A stretch of DNA of 64,000 nt from positions 6,064,001-6,128,000 of the forward strand of contig NZ_JAFBCK010000001.1 of the NCBI RefSeq assembly GCF_016907695.1, read 5' to 3'. Below the pieces are notes generated by a model. That model did not search any database. It had not been told where the DNA came from and saw only the letters and a program-made list of their open reading frames with translations. This DNA is from Actinokineospora baliensis. Its GTDB lineage: Bacteria; Actinomycetota; Actinomycetes; Mycobacteriales; Pseudonocardiaceae. Position numbers and translations under genes: made by a program. Of this stretch, positions 17,303-25,842 are shown one piece after another. Each line of letters starts with the position of its first letter. Positions within the stretch are counted from its first letter, which is position 1.

Positions 17303-17920
17303 TCAGGTGACGGCGAGGAACACCAGCCCACCCACCAGCGGCCCGACCACGGCACCGGCCACCACCTGCGCGACCGTGTGGTCCCCGAGCACCACCCGCG
17401 ACCAGCAGACCAGCGCGACGAGGACGACCAGCACCAGCGACCACGGCCCGTGCAGCAGGGTCACCATCGCGACCGCTCCCCCGGCCACGGCCGCGTGCAG
17501 CGAGATCTTCCAGCGCTGGGTGATGGCCACGCACACCGCGAGGGTCGCGAACATCGCCAGCGACAGCGCCAGCACCTGCCGCGGCGCGTCGGCGACGACG
17601 AGGATCCCGATGCCGACCGCGGTGGACGCCAGCCCGACGGCGAGCGGCACCAGCCGGTGCTCGCGGTCGCGCACGTGGTGGGTGTCCCACCGGCCGGAGC
17701 GGGCGCCGCGGATGATGAAGACCATCGGCAGCACGCTGGAGAACAGCGCCACCTCCAGGCCCCACAGCAGCGTCAGCGCCGGGTCGTGCCCGGTCGCGGT
17801 CCAGGCGACCACCAGCGGGAGGACGAGGACGACCACCGCGGGCGAGAGCACCTCGGTGATCACTTTGGCCAGCCGGTCACCCCGGGCGACAGCGGTGTTC
17901 ACGCGGGGCAATGCTGCCAC
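17303..17920 (-). CDS. PAP2-family membrane phosphatase
   Basis: About 205 residues with six likely membrane helices. The C-terminal SRVVLGDHTVAQVVAG matches the last phosphatase motif (S-R-x-x-x-x-x-H-x-x-x-D/Q) and KISLHAAVAGG the middle one (S-x-H with the catalytic histidine), so it belongs to the phosphatidic acid phosphatase type 2 family. The first motif (K-x-x-x-x-x-x-R-P) is replaced by VRDREHRLVPL, as in related actinobacterial proteins of uncertain activity. GTG 17920 follows GGGGATGGG. It is divergent from the methyltransferase operon, whose lipid role fits a phospholipid or polyprenyl-phosphate phosphatase. Confidence 0.75.
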   Translation of the reverse strand: MAALPRVNTAVARGDRLAKVITEVLSPAVVVLVLPLVVAWTATGHDPALTLLWGLEVALFSSVLPMVFIIRGARSGRWDTHHVRDREHRLVPLAVGLASTAVGIGILVVADAPRQVLALSLAMFATLAVCVAITQRWKISLHAAVAGGAVAMVTLLHGPWSLVLVVLVALVCWSRVVLGDHTVAQVVAGAVVGPLVGGLVFLAVT

Positions 17921-17992
17921 GCCGGACCCATCCCCGGCTTCGCCGAGACCGAATGACCGGTGGTCGGTTTCACCTGAAGATGGGAGTCGCGC

Positions 17993-19279
17993 GTGGCCAC
18001 ATCCCCAGTCGCCCCGGTGCTCGTGCAGGTCGTCGAGCGGGCGCTCGGCGCGGCGCTGCCGATCCGGCTGCGCGCGTGGGACGGCAGCGAAGCCGGTCCC
18101 GCGGGCGGTCCGGTCGTGGTGGTGCGCGACCGGCTGGCGCTGCGGCGGCTGCTGTGGAACCCCGACGAGCTGGGACTGGCGCGCGCGTACGTGTCCGGCG
18201 AGTTGGACGTGGAGGGCGACCTCGGCGAGGCGCTGGGGCGGTTCTGGGCGCTGACCCGCGAGGGCGCGCTGCGCAAACTGTCCACCCGGGACAAGCTCTC
18301 GCTGGTCTCGGTGGGCATCCGGTTGGGTCTGGTCGGCCTCAGGCCGAAGCCGCCCGCGGAGGAGGCCAGGCTCTCGGGCCGCAAGCACAGCCGCGACCGC
18401 GACCAGGCCGCGATCGCCCACCACTACGACATGTCCAACGCGTTCTACGAGCGCATCCTCGACCCCAACATGGCCTACTCGTGCGGCTACTGGACCTCCG
18501 ACGCCCCCGAGTACACCGTCGAGGACGCCCAGCGCGACAAGCTGGAACTCGTCTGCGTGAAGCTGGGGTTGCGGCCGGGGACACGGATGCTGGACGTGGG
18601 TTGCGGGTGGGGTTCGCTGGCGATCCACGCCGCCAAGCACCACGGCGCGCGGGTCACCGCGATCACGCTGTCGCGGGAGCAGCGGGAGTTCGTGCTCGCG
18701 CGGATCGCCGCCGAGGGGCTCGCGGAGCAGGTGGAGGTGCGGCTGCAGGACTACCGCGAACTGGCCGACGAGCCGTTCGACGCGATCGGGACCCTGGAGA
18801 TGGGCGAGCACGTCGGCGCCGAGAACTACCCCCTGTACGCCGCGACGCTGTTCCGGATGCTCAAGCCGCAGGGGCGGTTGCTGCTGCAGCAGATGTCGCG
18901 GGGCGCGGTGGAGCAGGGCGGCGGGTCGTTCATCGAGACCTACATCGCGCCGGACATGAACATGCGCCCGGTTGGGCAGACTGTCGACATGCTGGAGCAG
19001 GCGGGCCTGGAGGTCCGCGACGTGGAGGCGTTCCGCGAGCACTACGTGTGGACGTGCCAGGCGTGGGGTAAGACGCTGGAGTCGCGGTGGGACGAGCTGG
19101 TCGCGTTGGCGGGTGAGACCACTGCGCGCGTGTGGCGGCTCTACATGGCGGGAAGTGCGTTGGCGTTCGCCGAGAATCGGGTCGGGGTGCATCAGGTGCT
19201 CGCGGTTAGGCCAACTGTGGCTGGTAGCGCTGGGATGCCTCGTACGCGGTCGGAACTCCTCGCGTCGGAGTCGGTGTGA
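17993..19279 (+). CDS. CFA-synthase-family lipid methyltransferase (copy 1)
   Basis: 428-residue S-adenosylmethionine-dependent enzyme of the cyclopropane-fatty-acyl-phospholipid synthase family. It has AIAHHYDMSNAFYERIL (141-155), the SAM motif MLDVGCGWGSLA (199-210), the ETYIAPDMNMRPV block near 305 and the C-terminal TCQAWGKTL...WRLYM region. Members add a methylene or methyl carbon to unsaturated acyl chains of membrane lipids. The start is GTG 17993. Its stop overlaps the GTG of the downstream DUF1295 gene, and a peroxiredoxin overlaps that gene in turn, so the three are translationally coupled. Whether the product is a cyclopropane, a 10-methyl/methylene chain or a furan-fatty-acid precursor cannot be decided from sequence. 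Confidence 0.88.
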   Translation: MATSPVAPVLVQVVERALGAALPIRLRAWDGSEAGPAGGPVVVVRDRLALRRLLWNPDELGLARAYVSGELDVEGDLGEALGRFWALTREGALRKLSTRDKLSLVSVGIRLGLVGLRPKPPAEEARLSGRKHSRDRDQAAIAHHYDMSNAFYERILDPNMAYSCGYWTSDAPEYTVEDAQRDKLELVCVKLGLRPGTRMLDVGCGWGSLAIHAAKHHGARVTAITLSREQREFVLARIAAEGLAEQVEVRLQDYRELADEPFDAIGTLEMGEHVGAENYPLYAATLFRMLKPQGRLLLQQMSRGAVEQGGGSFIETYIAPDMNMRPVGQTVDMLEQAGLEVRDVEAFREHYVWTCQAWGKTLESRWDELVALAGETTARVWRLYMAGSALAFAENRVGVHQVLAVRPTVAGSAGMPRTRSELLASESV

Positions 19280-20046
19280 TCCTGCTCTTGAGTCTCGCGG
19301 TCGTCGTCGTGGTCATTGGCGCGACCTTCGCGGTCAGTGCTGCCCGGGGCCGCTACGACACGATCGACTCCATCTGGGGTCTGGGTTTCGCGGCCATCGC
19401 GGTGGCGGGGTTCTTCGTGTCCACAGGGGACTTGGCGCTGCGGTTGACGGTCGCGGCGATGGTGGTCGTCTGGGGTGTTCGGCTCTCCGCGCACATCCAC
19501 CACCGCAATCGCGGCAAGCCCGAGGACCGCAGGTACGTCAAGATCCTCAGCGACGCCAAGGGCGATCCCCGGTGGCACATGCTGCGGCGGGTGTTCCTCC
19601 CGCAGGCGGCCATCATGTGGTTCGTGTCGCTGCCTTTGCAGGCGGCGCTGTACGGGGACTTCGGTGTGCTGGCCTACCTGGGTGTCGCGGTGTGGGCGGT
19701 CGGCTTCGGTTTCGAGGCCGTGGGAGACTGGCAACTGGCCCGCTTCACCGCCGACCCGGCGAACAAGGGGACCGTTCTCGACACCGGGCTCTGGCGCTAC
19801 ACCCGCCACCCCAACTACTTCGGCGACGCGTGCGTGTGGTGGGGCGTGTACCTCACCGCGTGCCACTCGTGGCTCGGCGCCGCCACCCTGGCGTCGCCGG
19901 TACTCATGACCTACCTGCTCGCCAAGGGCACCGGAAAACCCCTGACCGAGCGGCACCTGTCGTCGAGCCGCCCCGGCTACGCCGACTACGTGGCACGCAC
20001 CAGCGGGTTCTTCCCGCTGCCGCCCAAGAGAGGACCGCGCGCATGA
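19276..20046 (+). CDS. DUF1295 / steroid-5-alpha-reductase-like membrane protein
   Basis: 256-residue integral membrane protein with about six helices. The C-terminal RYTRHPNYFGDACVWWG (about 174-190) is the NAD(P)H-binding signature of the DUF1295/ICMT/steroid 5-alpha-reductase superfamily. It starts with GTG 19276, overlapping the methyltransferase stop. DUF1295 proteins commonly accompany CFA synthases, DUF1365 and an FAD oxidoreductase in other bacteria, and a role in reducing or modifying methylated acyl chains has been proposed. Here the DUF1365 and FAD partners are 5 kb away in a separate operon. The reaction catalysed is not known. Confidence 0.85.
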   Translation: MILLLSLAVVVVVIGATFAVSAARGRYDTIDSIWGLGFAAIAVAGFFVSTGDLALRLTVAAMVVVWGVRLSAHIHHRNRGKPEDRRYVKILSDAKGDPRWHMLRRVFLPQAAIMWFVSLPLQAALYGDFGVLAYLGVAVWAVGFGFEAVGDWQLARFTADPANKGTVLDTGLWRYTRHPNYFGDACVWWGVYLTACHSWLGAATLASPVLMTYLLAKGTGKPLTERHLSSSRPGYADYVARTSGFFPLPPKRGPRA

Positions 20047-20507
20047 AGACGGGCGACACCGCACCGGATTTCACCCTGACCGATGAAACCGGAACGTCGC
20101 GCACACTCAGCGACTGGCTGGAAACCGGCCCGGTCGTCCTCTTCTTCTACCCCGCCGCGATGACCGGTGGCTGCACCGCCGAGAGCTGCCACTTCCGGGA
20201 CTTGGCGGCCGAGTTCGCCGAGGTCGGCGCGCACCGCGTGGGGATCAGCCCGGACAGCGTCGCCAAGCAGGCCCAGTTCTCGGAAATCAACTCCTTCGAC
20301 TTCCCCCTCCTGGCCGACCCGGACGGCACGGTAGCCACCGAGTTCGGCGTCCGCCGCCGCTTCGGCCCCTTGCTGACCAAGCGCATGACCTTCGTCATCG
20401 ACACCGACCGCACGGTACTGGCGGCTATCAAGAGCGAACTGCGGATGGCGGTACACGCGGACAAGGCCCTGGAAGTCCTGCGCGAACGGCTCTCCCGCAC
20501 GGCTTAG
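20043..20507 (+). CDS. Peroxiredoxin (BCP/AhpC-TSA type)
   Basis: 154-residue thiol peroxidase. The peroxidatic cysteine is C44 in MTGGCTAESCHF, with a second cysteine five residues on (C49), the atypical 2-Cys arrangement of the bacterioferritin-comigratory (BCP) group. It reduces hydroperoxides, including lipid hydroperoxides. ATG 20043 overlaps the DUF1295 stop (ATGA), so it is the third gene of a coupled lipid-modification operon, where protection of unsaturated or methylated acyl chains from oxidation is a sensible role. The start is set by the overlap and by the conserved MKTGDTAPDFTL N-terminus. Confidence 0.92.
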   Translation: MKTGDTAPDFTLTDETGTSRTLSDWLETGPVVLFFYPAAMTGGCTAESCHFRDLAAEFAEVGAHRVGISPDSVAKQAQFSEINSFDFPLLADPDGTVATEFGVRRRFGPLLTKRMTFVIDTDRTVLAAIKSELRMAVHADKALEVLRERLSRTA

Positions 20508-20517
20508 GAGGAGTGCG

Positions 20518-20994
20518 GTGGACTGGTTCGACGTACCGCTGGCGGACGAGCGAACGCAGCTGCGGGCCCTGGTCGAGGACTACCGCGACGCCATGGCGGC
20601 CACCCTGCACGGCGTGACCGAGGAGCAGGCCCGCCGTCGGCTCGTGCCCTCGGCGACCACCCTGCTCGGGCTGCTCAAACACGTCACCTGGATGCAGCGC
20701 GTGTGGTTCGAAGAATGCGTCGGTGGCACGCCCCGGGGCGAACTGGACCTGGTCATGACCCCAGACGACTCCTTCCGGCTGACCGACGACGACACCATCG
20801 CCTCGATCACCGCCGCCTACCACCAAGCCTGCGCGACCGCCCGGAACACAGTCGCCAACCTCCCCCTGGACACCGTCGTCACCGGCCACCGCTCGGGTCC
20901 GCGCACCCTGCGCTGGGTGTACCTCCAGGTCCTCCGCGAACTAGCCCACCACAACGGCCACGCCGACATCCTGCGCGAACAACTACTCGCCTGA
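20518..20994 (+). CDS. DinB-family metalloprotein
   Basis: 158-residue four-helix protein of the DinB/mycothiol-dependent enzyme superfamily. The metal-binding histidines are recognisable in LLKHVTWM (near 62) and in LAHHNGHADILREQ near the C-terminus (about 141-155), the second carrying the usual HNGHxD pattern. Such proteins in actinobacteria are often mycothiol-dependent isomerases or transferases of unknown substrate. GTG 20518 follows the peroxiredoxin stop by ten bases with AGGAGG at 20506-20511, so it probably joins the redox/lipid operon. Confidence 0.85.
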   Translation: MDWFDVPLADERTQLRALVEDYRDAMAATLHGVTEEQARRRLVPSATTLLGLLKHVTWMQRVWFEECVGGTPRGELDLVMTPDDSFRLTDDDTIASITAAYHQACATARNTVANLPLDTVVTGHRSGPRTLRWVYLQVLRELAHHNGHADILREQLLA

Positions 20995-21263
20995 CGCCAG
21001 CCGGGACCGCGCACGGACTCCGGGTAGAGCCAGGCAGCGAGCTCACTCAGTTCACGGCCGCGTGCATACTCGGCCCGCTTAACGCGCAGCAATTCCTGCT
21101 GGCTGCGGGGGTCTCCGCAGCTCACCACTCAACCGAACCTGGACCTCTGGGCGGGTGTCGACGAGTGCGGGGAGCGTTTCGAGGAGTAGCCGGAAGCTGT
21201 GGCACCAGCGGCTTCGGGGTCGGCTCGCCTTCGGCATTGCGCTGGATCCGTGGGATGTGGGTG

Positions 21264-21411
21264 TGCTCGATGGGGCGAACTTGTTTTGCGCGGGGCCCCT
21301 GCACCAGCCGTGGCAGGACCGCAAAAGCCGGGGCCGAAAAGCATGGCCCTGCAGCGAGGCAAGGCTACGACTGCCGCCACCCCACACAAAACAAGTCCGC
21401 CCCATCGAGCA
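21264..21411 (-). repeat. Hairpin repeat element A1
   Basis: 148-bp element whose ends pair as a ~30-bp stem: TGCTCGATGGGGCGAACTTG at the left and CAAGTCCGCCCCATCGAGCA at the right. Its reverse complement is identical, base for base, to the copy at 51270-51417. Few arm positions mismatch; read on the minus strand they would be G-U pairs. An inner GCAGGGCC/GGCC(C)CGGC-type hairpin is present. The flank at 21201-21253 also matches 51430-51483 inverted. Confidence 0.85.
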
Positions 21412-21426
21412 GTTGGCACCGGAAGT

Positions 21427-21442
21427 TCCGAGTGTCCAGTGG
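21427..21442 (-). repeat. 16-mer repeat, A locus
   Basis: Reads CCACTGGACACTCGGA on the minus strand and lies exactly 15 bp from the A1 hairpin, the same spacing as in the C1, D1 and D2 copies. A second, unattached copy is at 21489-21504. Confidence 0.8.
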
Positions 21443-21669
21443 TTGCTTTGGGTGGGCTGGCTCGGTGGGTTGGTTTGGCACCGGCTGTTCCGAGTGTCCA
21501 GTGGCTGGCATTGCTGTCGGAGTCGGGTGGTTGCTGCTCGCGGGCGTGCCAATCGAAGCCGCTTGGCCATGAGCGCCCCCGAGAACATGTGCCGGAAGGC
21601 GACCGTAGCAGGGGATCTTCAGGGGCATGCCCACCGCGGCGGGGTGGGTGCCCCGCCGCGGCTGTTGGG

Positions 21670-22401
21670 TCAGCAGGGGGTGTGCACGCGCAGGATCTTG
21701 GTGGTCTTCACCGGGGTGCCGTCGACGGGGGCCGGGTTGTCAGAGGTGGGCTGGATGCCGCCCGCGGCGACCTTGTCGAGGGTGGTCAGGCCGCGGGTGT
21801 CCACGGTGCCGAAGACCGTGTAGTTCGGCAGGAGGCGGGAGTCGCCGTAGACCAGGAAGAACTGGCTGCCGTTGGTGGCGGGTCCGGCGTTGGCCATGGC
21901 CAGGAGGCCTCGGCCGTAGACCTTGCGGGTGCCGGTGGTGTCACCGGGCCAGTTGGGCAGGTCGGTGGGGAGTTCGTCCTTGTACTTGTAGCCGGGGCCG
22001 CCTTCGCCGTTGTCCTTGGGGTCGCCGCACTGCAGGACCTTGAGGGTGGGGTAGGCGGTGAGCCGGTGGCAGGTGGTGAAGTCGTAGAACCGGTGCTCGG
22101 CCAGGTGCAGGAAGCTCTGCACCGTGCAGGGCGCCTTCGCCCGGTCCAGGGTCAGGCCGATGTGGCCCTGGCTGGTGGGCAGGTCGACCTTGACCGTGCC
22201 GCGGTTGGGGGTGCGCTTGGGGTCCCTGGGCAGCGGCACCGGGCGCGCGGCCGGGTCCTCCGGGGTCTCGGTGTACTGGCACGGGCCTTTGGTCACCTTG
22301 GGCGGCGGCTCGGTGGCGGCCGAGGCCGCTCCGGGGACCACCACGGCGGCCGAGACCGCCAGCGCCGCGGCGACGATGCCGCGGGTGAGCAGGGACTTCA
22401 C
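21670..22401 (-). CDS. Secreted cyclophilin-type peptidyl-prolyl isomerase
   Basis: 243-residue protein with a clear Sec signal peptide (MKSLLTRG then a hydrophobic core, cleavage likely after ASAAT near residue 29). The rest is a cyclophilin domain: TVQSFLHLAEHRFYDFTTCHRL corresponds to the family NF...YYDGxxFHRV, GLLAMANAGPATNGSQFFLVYG (about 170-190) to the GxxSMANAGxxTNGSQFFI signature, and YTVFGTVDTRGL to the last block. Several cysteines (GPCQY, KAPCTV, TTCHRL, LQCGD, HTPC at the C-terminus) suggest disulphides outside the membrane. GTG 22401 follows GGAGG. It would assist folding of exported proteins. Confidence 0.9.
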   Translation of the reverse strand: MKSLLTRGIVAAALAVSAAVVVPGAASAATEPPPKVTKGPCQYTETPEDPAARPVPLPRDPKRTPNRGTVKVDLPTSQGHIGLTLDRAKAPCTVQSFLHLAEHRFYDFTTCHRLTAYPTLKVLQCGDPKDNGEGGPGYKYKDELPTDLPNWPGDTTGTRKVYGRGLLAMANAGPATNGSQFFLVYGDSRLLPNYTVFGTVDTRGLTTLDKVAAGGIQPTSDNPAPVDGTPVKTTKILRVHTPC

Positions 22402-22414
22402 GGGGTTCCTCCTA

Positions 22415-22441
22415 GTCGGCGACCGGGTCTCGGTCGCCGAC
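22415..22441. terminator. Perfect 10-bp stem hairpin between LCP and cyclophilin genes
   Basis: GTCGGCGACC at 22415-22424 pairs perfectly with GGTCGCCGAC at 22432-22441 across a 7-base loop. It lies about 80 bases past the LCP stop and 13 bases before the cyclophilin start, both on the minus strand. It could end LCP transcription or act in the cyclophilin leader. There is no obvious U-tract, which is normal for actinobacterial terminators. Confidence 0.55.
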
Positions 22442-22520
22442 GGCGAGGGTAGGGCAGCCCTCCGTCACCAGAACAGGTGCGCGGGACCCCACCCCGGCGC
22501 ACCCGAACGGCCCAGTCCCC

Positions 22521-23741
22521 TTACTTCGGCGGGGCCACGATGACGTCCGCGGGCACCTCGGCGTCGGTGCGCAGCGCCTCGAACAGCTTGGCCGACTTGG
22601 TCTTGTCCCACAGGATCGCCGACCCGACGCCCTTGACGCTCTTGGAGCCGCTGAAGGGCACCGTCGTGGTGGTCAGCCCGTCGCCCGCGCCCATCGCGAA
22701 GGCCAGGCCGGGCAGGTTGTGCAGGTGGTCGCCCTCGTCGAGGGTGACCGCGTCCGGGGCGCTCGACAGCAGCGGGAACAGCCGGAACGGGTTGACCAGG
22801 GTGCTGAAGCTGGTGGCCTTGTCGGTCAGCGCGCCGATGAACTCGCGCTGGCGGATCACCCGGTCCAGGTCGGCGCGCGGCCCCTTGCGGGTGCGGACGT
22901 AGCCGAGCGCGTTGGCACCGTCCAACTCCTGGCAGCCCGCCGGGAGGTTGATGCCCGCGAGCGGGTCGTCGATCGGCGCGGCCAGGCACATCTCGACCCC
23001 GCCGACGGCGTCGACGACGTTGGCGAAGCCGCCGAAGCCGATCTCGATGTAGTGGTCGAGGCGCAGGCCGGTCGAGAGCTCGACGGTCTTGGCCAGCAGC
23101 GGCGCGCCGCCGAAGGCGAACGCGGCGTTGAGCTTGTTCTGGCCCTTGCCGGGGATCTCCACGAGCGAGTCGCGCAGCAGCGACACCAGCGTCGGCTTGG
23201 TGCCGTTGTCCGGCAGGTGCATCAGCATGATCGTGTCGGTGCGCTTGCCCTTGGCGTCACCGGTGGCCAGCCGCGCCTCGTCCTCGGCGGAGAGCTCCTC
23301 GCGGCTGTCGGACCCGACGATCAGCCAGTTGGTGCCCGCGCCCGCGGCCGGGCGGCCCTCGTAGTCGGTGAGCGCCTCGACCCGGTTCAGCGCGTTCTCC
23401 AGGTAGATCCACAGCCCGCCGAGCAGCGCGACGACGACCGCCAGCGCGATCAGCGCGATGCGGCCCTTGCGCCTGCGGCGGCGCGGGGGCGGTGGCGGGG
23501 TGCCGTACGGCTTGTGCCCCGACGGACCGGGCGGTCCGGGCGGCGGCTGCGGCGGACCAGCGGGCCGCGACGGCCGAGCGGGCTGCTGACCGCGCGGAAC
23601 CTGGAAGGCGCCAGCGTGGTCGGGCTGGTACTTCGGCACCGCGGGTTCCGGTCGGTACGTCGGCGGCCTGCGGTCGGATCCGGGTTGCTCCATCTTCCGG
23701 GTCGGGTTGTAGCGCCGCTCCGGCTGCTGCCCATAGCTCAT
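22521..23741 (-). CDS. LytR-CpsA-Psr (LCP) family protein
   Basis: 406-residue type II membrane protein. A proline/arginine-rich cytoplasmic N-terminus (to about residue 90) is followed by one membrane helix (GRIALIALAVVVALLGGLWIYL) and an extracellular LCP catalytic domain with WLIVGSDSRE, KRTDTIMLMHLP, SLLRDSLVEIPG, NKLNAAFAFGG and VRTRKGPRADLDRVIRQREF, where the arginines bind the polyprenyl pyrophosphate. LCP enzymes attach arabinogalactan, teichoic acid or other glycopolymers to peptidoglycan. ATG 23741. The neighbours do not indicate which polymer. Confidence 0.92.
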   Translation of the reverse strand: MSYGQQPERRYNPTRKMEQPGSDRRPPTYRPEPAVPKYQPDHAGAFQVPRGQQPARPSRPAGPPQPPPGPPGPSGHKPYGTPPPPPRRRRRKGRIALIALAVVVALLGGLWIYLENALNRVEALTDYEGRPAAGAGTNWLIVGSDSREELSAEDEARLATGDAKGKRTDTIMLMHLPDNGTKPTLVSLLRDSLVEIPGKGQNKLNAAFAFGGAPLLAKTVELSTGLRLDHYIEIGFGGFANVVDAVGGVEMCLAAPIDDPLAGINLPAGCQELDGANALGYVRTRKGPRADLDRVIRQREFIGALTDKATSFSTLVNPFRLFPLLSSAPDAVTLDEGDHLHNLPGLAFAMGAGDGLTTTTVPFSGSKSVKGVGSAILWDKTKSAKLFEALRTDAEVPADVIVAPPK

Positions 23742-23896
23742 CCCAGCCCACCAACCTGGCCCGTCACCGGACGCCCCCTACCCGTGGGATTCTCCCACCT
23801 CACCTACCCGTACACCTATCCAAGACGCGGGGCGACCACCCGGGGTTGCCACGCGCGGCCACGGTACGGGGACGGTCGGTTCAAGATCACCTCGGG

Positions 23897-25123
23897 TCAG
23901 CGGCCGAGGGACAGCTGCCGGACGCCGATGTAGCCGGAGGCGAACCCGGCCTCGCAGTAGGCCAGGTAGAACTCCCACATCCGGCGGAACGTCGCGTCGA
24001 ACCCGAGCTCGGCGACCGAGGGCCACGCGGCCAGGAACCGCTCCCGCCACTGCCGCAGCGTCTCGGCGTAGTCGGCCCCGAACTCGCGCTGCCGCAGCAC
24101 GCGCAGGCCGGTCCCGGCCAGTGACCGCTCGATCGCCTCGGGTGAGGGGAGGATGCCGCCGGGGAAGACGTACTTGTGGATCCAGGTGTAGGTGCCCCTG
24201 GTGGCGCGCAGCCGGTCGTCGGGGATGGTGATCGACTGCAGGCCGAAGCGGCCGCCGGGGCGCAGCAGCCTGGCCACGGACTGGAAGTAGGTCGGCCAGT
24301 ACCGCTCCCCCACCGCCTCGATCATCTCGACGCTCACCACGGCGTCGTAGCTGCCGTGCGCCTCGCGGTAGTCGCGCAGCAGCACCTGGACCCGGTCGGA
24401 CAGGCCCGCCTCGGCGACCCGGCGCTCGGCGAGGTCCTTCTGCTCGGCGGAGATGGTCAGCGACGTCACCCGCGCCCCGCGCTGGGCCGCGCGCACCGCC
24501 AGCGCACCCCAGCCGGTGCCGATCTCCAGCACGTGGGTGCCCGAGCCGACGCCCGCGTAGTCCAGCACGCCGTCGATCTTGCGGAGCTGACCGGCGACCA
24601 GGTCGGTGCTACCCGGCTCGAACCACGCCGAGGAGTAGGTCATGGTCTCGTCGAGGAACAGCTCGAAGAGCTCGTTGGACAGGTCGTAGTGCCGCTGGAT
24701 GTTGCTGCGCGAGCCGGTGAGGGTGTTCTCCTCCGCGGCGGGCTGGCTGCGGTCGACCAGGCCGCGGAACACCTGCAGCGGGCGCGGGATCAGCCGGGCC
24801 ATCCGCGCGGAGAACGCGGTGAGCAGCTCCGGCAGCCGGGTGCTGGTCCAGTCGCCGACCATGTAGGCCTCGCCGAAGCCGATCTTGGCGTCGACGCCGA
24901 GGCGGTGGAAGAACGCCGAGGGCCGGTGCACCCGCATGACCGGCGAGTCGGGGCCGCCCGCGCCGAGCCTGCGGCCGCCGGGGAACACGACCCGGACCGG
25001 CAGCGGGCGCACCGCGTGCCGGAACAGGGCCGCGGCGATGCGGGCGCGGGTGGGGTCGCAGGGCGGGGTGAACAGGTCGCCCCAGTCGTGGGCGTTGGCT
25101 GGGCGGGTCGACAGCTCGGTCAC
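23897..25123 (-). CDS. CFA-synthase-family lipid methyltransferase (copy 2)
   Basis: 408-residue paralogue of the enzyme at 17993. It has IQRHYDLSNELFELFLDETM (about 145-165), the SAM motif VLEIGTGWGALA (near 200), VVSVEMIEAVGERYW (near 270) and the C-terminal YLAYCEAGFASGYIGVRQL typical of the branch found with DUF1365 and FAD oxidoreductases. GTG 25123 overlaps the DUF1365 stop (GTGA). The three-gene set FAD oxidoreductase, DUF1365, methyltransferase is translationally coupled throughout. In Rhodobacter comparable genes belong to the singlet-oxygen (ChrR/sigma-E) response and to furan fatty acid synthesis; that assignment is from memory and is only suggestive here. Confidence 0.88.
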   Translation of the reverse strand: MTELSTRPANAHDWGDLFTPPCDPTRARIAAALFRHAVRPLPVRVVFPGGRRLGAGGPDSPVMRVHRPSAFFHRLGVDAKIGFGEAYMVGDWTSTRLPELLTAFSARMARLIPRPLQVFRGLVDRSQPAAEENTLTGSRSNIQRHYDLSNELFELFLDETMTYSSAWFEPGSTDLVAGQLRKIDGVLDYAGVGSGTHVLEIGTGWGALAVRAAQRGARVTSLTISAEQKDLAERRVAEAGLSDRVQVLLRDYREAHGSYDAVVSVEMIEAVGERYWPTYFQSVARLLRPGGRFGLQSITIPDDRLRATRGTYTWIHKYVFPGGILPSPEAIERSLAGTGLRVLRQREFGADYAETLRQWRERFLAAWPSVAELGFDATFRRMWEFYLAYCEAGFASGYIGVRQLSLGR

Positions 25124-25842
25124 TGGACTCCTTCTTGCCGGGCGTGGCGGGGGCGGCGGACCACCGGGATCCGGCGCAGCCACAGCGCGATGCCGTGCGC
25201 GCGGATCAGGGCGGTGACCCGCAGGGTCATCAGGGGGCGGCGCACGACCATGCGCGCGACTTCGGCCGTGGTCGCCGGGCGGTGGGTGCCGGTGAGGGTC
25301 GCGGTGAACGGGACGGTCCCGTTCTGCCGCAGGGTGACCGTGAGCGACAGGCGCTGGCCTGGCCGGGGCAACCGCATCTGGTAGTGCCCACCCATCTCCA
25401 GGAAGGGTGAGACGTAGAACTCCTTGTCGGTGTCCGCGCGGCCGGAGTCGTCTGTGCGCAACAGGTAGCAGTGCCGTTCGCCGTAGGTGTTGTGGACCTC
25501 GGCGACCACGCACTCGAGCGCGCCGCTCGCGTCGTGCACCCAGTAGACGGTGAGCGGGTTGAACACGTACCCGAGGACACGGGCGTTGGTCAGCATCAGC
25601 ACCCGCCCGGAGACGGCGATCCCTTGACCGGCGAGCCACCGGGTCAGGTTGTCCTTGATGGACCTGTCCGGGTCACCGAGGTGGTCCCTGGCCTGGAACC
25701 GGGCGAACGGCCGCAGCCACGGGGGCAGGCGCGGCAGGTCGTCGAGGTCGACGTACCAGAGGTAGACGGGGTGCTCGAAGGTGGTGTCGACGCGCTCCAT
25801 CCGCACGTGGCGCACCCGCGCGTCGTAGAGCGCGGCGGTCAT
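25120..25842 (-). CDS. DUF1365 family protein
   Basis: 240-residue DUF1365 protein. Recognisable blocks are YDARVRHVRMER..FEHPVYLWYVDLDDLP at the N-terminus, VLMLTNARVLGYVFNPLTVYW (about 90-110), VVAEVHNTYGERHCYLL (about 117-133) and DKEFYVSPFLEMGGHYQ (near 150), the latter two being the most conserved parts of the family. ATG 25842 overlaps the stop of the FAD oxidoreductase gene (ATGA), and its own stop overlaps the methyltransferase GTG. The reaction is not established; constant association with CFA-type methyltransferases points to acyl-chain modification. Confidence 0.9.
   Translation of the reverse strand: MTAALYDARVRHVRMERVDTTFEHPVYLWYVDLDDLPRLPPWLRPFARFQARDHLGDPDRSIKDNLTRWLAGQGIAVSGRVLMLTNARVLGYVFNPLTVYWVHDASGALECVVAEVHNTYGERHCYLLRTDDSGRADTDKEFYVSPFLEMGGHYQMRLPRPGQRLSLTVTLRQNGTVPFTATLTGTHRPATTAEVARMVVRRPLMTLRVTALIRAHGIALWLRRIPVVRRPRHARQEGVQ

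Larger units (their letters stand above)
20995..21669. other. 675-bp intergenic repeat locus A
   Basis: No gene is supported here. The stretch lies between the convergent DinB and cyclophilin genes. It holds one complete composite repeat (16-mer, 15-bp spacer, 148-bp hairpin, ~50-bp flank) in minus orientation, plus an extra 16-mer at 21489-21504. The remainder (20995-21190 and 21505-21660) shows no recognisable feature. Confidence 0.75.

Noticed and set aside
21264..21411. Insertion sequence or MITE ends
   Set aside because: No transposase and no clear target-site duplication at any copy. Not excluded, but the compensated stem and the fixed 15-bp spacing to the 16-mer fit a structured element better.
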